Below, piece by piece: positions 33,648 through 37,440 of a stretch of 37,440 nucleotides of DNA. How positions within the stretch are numbered: the stretch's first letter is position 1; the number at the start of each line of letters is the position of its first letter. The position numbers were made by a program, and so were the translations under genes. The stretch is from Dimargaris cristalligena. Taxonomy: Eukaryota > Kickxellomycota > Dimargaritomycetes > Dimargaritales > Dimargaritaceae. The stretch spans positions 1 through 37,440 of the forward strand of contig JANBQC010000186.1 of assembly GCA_027576995.1 (NCBI GenBank). Direction: 5' to 3'. The notes under the pieces were generated by a model that saw only the letters and a list, made by a program, of their open reading frames with translations, did no database searches and was not told the DNA's origin.

Positions 33648-34358
33648 CGGTGCTATTCCCTGCACCGTATCTGGCAGGCCATTATAGGTCGAATAGGGGT
33701 GGTGCTGCGCTGATTACTCGACCCACTGCTTTATTATTCGCTTGAATCACGGGCAATGCCCTTGAGCGTTTTCACTGGTATTTTCCTACATGGACTTTGT
33801 TCCACCCAGGCACACAGCGGTTTACGGCTTTCTTTTCCCGATTTTTTGGCCACTGATAACACCGTTTTGGTTTATCATTAGAATTGCCCATTTTCCCTTA
33901 TATTTTATAATGTAATTTTAAGCACTACTTTCTCTCCTCAAAACCGACCCATTCCCACTATTATTATTATTTTGCAATTATTCGATCCACCCATCTACAT
34001 ATATAACCCTATATATCAAATAATTTATTATATACATCATCGTGATACCACTAATCCATTACCCTGTATTTTCCACTATCTATTGTTTACCTCCCTCCTC
34101 ATACTTTTTTTTTTCTGTTTTGAATAATTAGCCGGGGCCTGGCTGTGCGTCTGCTGTTGAAGTCCATGTAGGAAATTCCGGGATTTTTTTAATGAAAATC
34201 AACCTAGTTACGATCAGTTGTATCTCTGGCCCAATCAAACCATTTAATTACACGAATAAATTTTCGAGCAGTTTGGTAGTGTTCTTCCTATTTGAATGTC
34301 CTTTTGGGGTAGAACTGTTATTGCGAATATGTTGAATGTGCCCATGCGATGATATCAA
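33648..34358. other. Convergent 3' region
   Basis: AT-rich 710 bases between the stops of the disordered-protein gene (+) and the TMEM19-like gene (-). T-runs and TATA-like words are frequent, as expected for 3' UTRs. No ORF of note. Confidence 0.6.
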
Positions 34359-35306
34359 CTAGACTGAATAATATCCGTAACTGATGCACCCGATAGCCAG
34401 GGCCATAGTCAGCGACGAAATGAAATTCACTTGGTTATTATTAAGAATATCATGCCCCGCGATCCATTTGTCACTGGAGCTCGTCTTCCTATTGGCAACC
34501 CGTCCACCGGACGTGACGTAGGAGCACTGAAGTACCGCGCCCAGCAGGGAGTCTACGAGGGAACCGACCAAACCTCCGACGACACCGGCTAAGAGGACCA
34601 CTCCGAAGGCTCCGACAGTACCACTTGGGTAAGTCATGGCAAGCTCGGAGGTTGTGGTAAAACGGTATAGGGCCTGAAGGTAGAGGGCTAGATTGGCGGC
34701 TAAACCGATGACCGTTCCGCCGGCCAACGAAGCCAGGAGACCGGTGCTGCTAACTCCGCCGTTGGTGCCCGAAGGCACGGGCCGACCGGTCGTAATTAAG
34801 CGGGGCCAGGCCCGGTGCAACGTCCCCAATTCGCTGGCCCAGGTATCGCCGTTACAGCAGGCGTAGTGGGCCACGTAAGCCAACAGCAGGGCCCGGCGAA
34901 GGGCCCCCTCTCCGGGCGCTGAAGTATCCCCGTAGAAGGGCACGGTCGCCCGGCCGGCGAAGAAATAGGTGCTCAACACCGCCAATAACGTCCCGGTCCA
35001 GCCGTTACTGAACACCTGCCACATGTCCCGCTGACCGCCTTCGACATGGTGGGCCTCGATGGCCCGTTTACGCTCACTCTGGAACCGGGTGAGTTTGGAA
35101 CTCGCCAGGAAAAACACCAGCAGGGTGACGGTGAACACGACTAAATCGTTGCTAAATGTGCCCAGGCCGACGAGACCGGCGGCGATACAGCCAGATACCG
35201 AGAGGGACCGATTGCGGAAGCTACGCACCATGAGAAGGACCGAGAAAAAGCCGGCTTGGGCCAGTCGCATGGGGAACCCGTTCCCCAGGGTTGGTGACAT
35301 GGACAT
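34359..35306 (-). CDS. TMEM19: TMEM19 / DUF92 family integral membrane protein
   Basis: Intronless, 315 residues from the ATG at 35306 (A at -3). Human TMEM19 has similar length and the same order of motifs: NRSLSVSG (32-39), FFLASSKLTRF (65-75), EGGQRDMWQVFSNG (89-102), CNGDTWASELG (151-161), PRLITTGRPVPSGTNGGVS (168-186), VDSLLGAVLQ (251-260) and HDILNNNQVN (285-294). It has about six or seven membrane helices. The family includes the plant and cyanobacterial VTE6 phytyl-phosphate kinase. The conserved Asp/Glu and NGG residues are intact, so a polyprenyl- or lipid-phosphate-related activity is possible, but the fungal function is unproven. The frame extends to another ATG at 35450 in good context, adding 48 residues that look like a translated CT-rich leader; I prefer the shorter start. 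Confidence 0.9.
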   Translation of the reverse strand: MSMSPTLGNGFPMRLAQAGFFSVLLMVRSFRNRSLSVSGCIAAGLVGLGTFSNDLVVFTVTLLVFFLASSKLTRFQSERKRAIEAHHVEGGQRDMWQVFSNGWTGTLLAVLSTYFFAGRATVPFYGDTSAPGEGALRRALLLAYVAHYACCNGDTWASELGTLHRAWPRLITTGRPVPSGTNGGVSSTGLLASLAGGTVIGLAANLALYLQALYRFTTTSELAMTYPSGTVGAFGVVLLAGVVGGLVGSLVDSLLGAVLQCSYVTSGGRVANRKTSSSDKWIAGHDILNNNQVNFISSLTMALAIGCISYGYYSV

Positions 35307-37440
35307 GGTGAATATAATGGGGAAAATGAAGGGGGGGGATGAGCGAATAAGAATTGTACTGGAAAGCGAAGGTGGTAGAGATAGGTGGCGTGGGTGGCTT
35401 CGGTCTGAGCTGGGAATAGTAGGGTGTGCGGGTTCATGGTATTGGGCCATGGTGTGGTATCAGAGGCCTGGTGTACCCTGGGAGGGTGCGTGGGAGATGG
35501 CCGATGCGGCTGGGAGGGGATTCCAAAAAGGGGCTTCTGGGAGGAGGAACGCTCGTTATCACCAATCCAGGGGTCGGCGGGAGTTTAGGGCTGGATTGGT
35601 TATTCCACTCCTCTCCTTGATTTCCGACCAGCGAACCGTCTCGCAAAGAAGGACAGAAGCATGCATCTGGCCCGATTATAGAAACCCCCGAACTCGGGCG
35701 ACATCATTTTATCTATACGTTATCCACGGGCGGGGGGGGTGGCTACCCGAGAATGGTCCCCCATTGCCCTCATTGGCCAAGGATTTGGAAGAGCGCGCGG
35801 TCCATCCGTGGCCCAGTGGGCCGGGTCGGCTGGACAAAATGGAAGCACTGGCCAGGTGGAAATGGCTTCCGATTTCCAATCAGGCTCAGCGGGGTGTGTT
35901 CATTAAACGAGATTACTGATTAACTCAATCCATATTGGGACCACCTATGAACGGCTAACACTCGTGGCTGATTATACCCTTCAATAGTCGTGGGCTTCCA
36001 GATGTATCCGTTAAAAGCGAGTGAACGTAGTTGGGAGGCCGAGGCTATTTCATTGGTTCGGGCCAAGGTAAACATCATCCGTGATTTTACGCATATGGAA
36101 GTTTGTTTAGCTGAAACCGATCCAACTTGTTCACATTCATCACGTATTTCCTCTAGATATATGAGACTATGGACGGGCGATTGGACGCTTTACTCTACAG
36201 ACCGGATCATCCCAAATGGGCGGCCTACAGCGTGGCACGCATCCGTCCCAAGGCAGTGAGCAGGCACAATGATGGCCAGTTTTTATTTTTCAGAACCGCT
36301 TTTGATCAAAATAATAATAAAACGAGAGCGAGATTCGAAGCCATCATCGCAACGACGAATAGTAGGGTCGGTTTTCCAAAAAAAATGATAGGTCAAGAAT
36401 AGGATCGAGTGTGATTCAAAGAGAGAGAGGAAGAACGATGCCTGTTTAGTATGGAGTATAGGAATCGGGGCTGTGTATGCCAAACCTAGCCTATTGGGTA
36501 GAATAAAATCACTAGCCTATAACGACAAGACCAGTGTCGTCGGTGTGGGCCGATCCGTCTGGTTCGCGATTTGGGCATTGCAGGTTTGTTTATCAAACAA
36601 AACGCCATCATGATCGCAGAGTTGATGATGGGTGCTCCGTTAACCTTAAGCCACCGCAAACTCTTACCAACTAGCCAGTTACATCATTTCTTTAGGCATT
36701 CTATTTTTGTTTTAGTTCGGCCCCGATTTATCTATTCCCCCCTGCTAGATTCCAATCAGCACTCGTCAGATGCCGAGACTGTAGTCCGCTAACCATGCCG
36801 TGGATTCGCATTACCCAGTAATTAGACAAAAGGGAGCAAGATCCGGGAAAGCGTTTCAAGCAATGGGATCCTGCGACCAGCCACTGCATCCATGGGAATC
36901 TGATCCGAGCGTAATGGGCGTCGTCATCATTCACCATGTCGACCGACGGAAGTAGACCCAACGACTTGATCGCACCTATAGCCGTCGGGTAGTCCCAACC
37001 GATACAATCCCAAAGCAAGCATGTTCCCGGACAGGCCAGTGCCCCCTCTCTCCCTTCAGTGAGACACCCCTGGTTGGCGGGAGGCGTAGTTTAGGATTTC
37101 GGGGCCTGGGACCTTCACCTAATCTACATTCGGAGGATTCTGCTCAGTATGGTAGTTCAGGGCCGCGCCACCGATGATCTACTCCTAGTTCGAAACACAG
37201 ATTCCCAAACCACCGGCCCAGTATTCTCATAGGCAAACACCAAAGGTGCATAACGAGTTAATCGTGCTAGAAGGAGAGAGAGAGGGTGTGTGTGTGTGTG
37301 TATATAGCGAGACAAACCAACTCCTATTATCCAAATCCATCCTGTGTATAGATAGGCCTTGGCTAATTGTTTGGCTTTACAGTATGATGACGGCAGAGCC
37401 GCTGCGTCCTCCCCCCCTAGAGCCATGACATATCCAGACC
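35307..37440. other. Right-end region, no firm gene
   Basis: The first 150 bases are the CT-rich leader of the TMEM19-like gene. Beyond that, no domain was recognised on either strand. A plus-strand frame from 35059 runs antisense through the TMEM19-like gene and its promoter to 35919. A minus-strand frame at 36728-37018 has coding-like codon use but only a TTG start, so it might be an internal exon of a gene continuing to the right. A GA/GT microsatellite lies at 37274-37302. Confidence 0.4.
37274..37302. repeat. (GA)n(GT)n compound microsatellite
   Basis: A GA run followed directly by a GT run and then TATA. The long minus-strand frame across it (37157-37426, with THTHTH) is a product of the repeat. 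Confidence 0.85.

Noticed and set aside
1..37440. CRISPR array, bacterial operon, phage or biosynthetic cluster
   Set aside because: No spaced direct repeats, no ribosome-binding-site/operon layout and no cluster enzymes; genes are spliced and unrelated in function.

Overview
The window is eukaryotic and almost certainly fungal. Coding regions are interrupted by short introns with GTAAGT/GTAGGT donors and AG acceptors. Two proteins are GPI-anchored, Ser/Thr-rich cell-wall proteins with a Kre9/KNH domain, and one is a creB/Ubp9-type deubiquitinase. ABHD8-like and TMEM19-like proteins, long gene-poor intergenic DNA, and CT-rich leaders before start codons fit a non-Dikarya lineage (a zoopagomycete-type fungus is my guess, not proven). 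There is no operon structure, no bacterial or phage gene, no CRISPR, and no convincing tRNA or rRNA.

Layout. 1-3.9 kb: AT-rich, gene-poor DNA with G-runs, a TA microsatellite and a possible LTR remnant. 3.9-5.4 kb (+): three-exon ABHD8-like alpha/beta hydrolase. 5.4-7.4 kb: non-coding apart from a possible tiny secreted peptide (-). 7.4-8.1 kb and 11.6-12.3 kb (-): two paralogous Kre9/KNH GPI proteins with matching TATAAATA boxes. 12.3-18.0 kb: gene desert with a (CT)n tract. 18.0-19.6 kb (-): 547-aa membrane protein with coiled coils and a probable divergent MAPEG/YecN-like C-terminus. 20.8-21.1 kb (+): small hydrophilic protein with two in-frame start choices. 22.0-24.7 kb (+): four-exon gephyrin-type MogA-MoeA fusion for molybdenum cofactor synthesis. 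25.1-28.3 kb (-): three-exon USP12/46/creB-family deubiquitinase with a long disordered tail. 31.5-33.6 kb (+): 725-aa disordered protein with one coiled coil. 34.4-35.3 kb (-): TMEM19/DUF92 membrane protein. 35.3-37.4 kb: no firm gene.

The genes do not form one pathway. They are an ordinary mixture of cell-wall, membrane, cofactor and ubiquitin housekeeping functions. The two Kre9/KNH genes are a dispersed tandem duplication. The most unusual item is the coiled-coil/MAPEG-like fusion, whose usual catalytic-region residues appear lost. I found no clear evidence for a novel multi-gene system. All introns were placed by reading frame, splice consensus and family alignment, not from transcript data.
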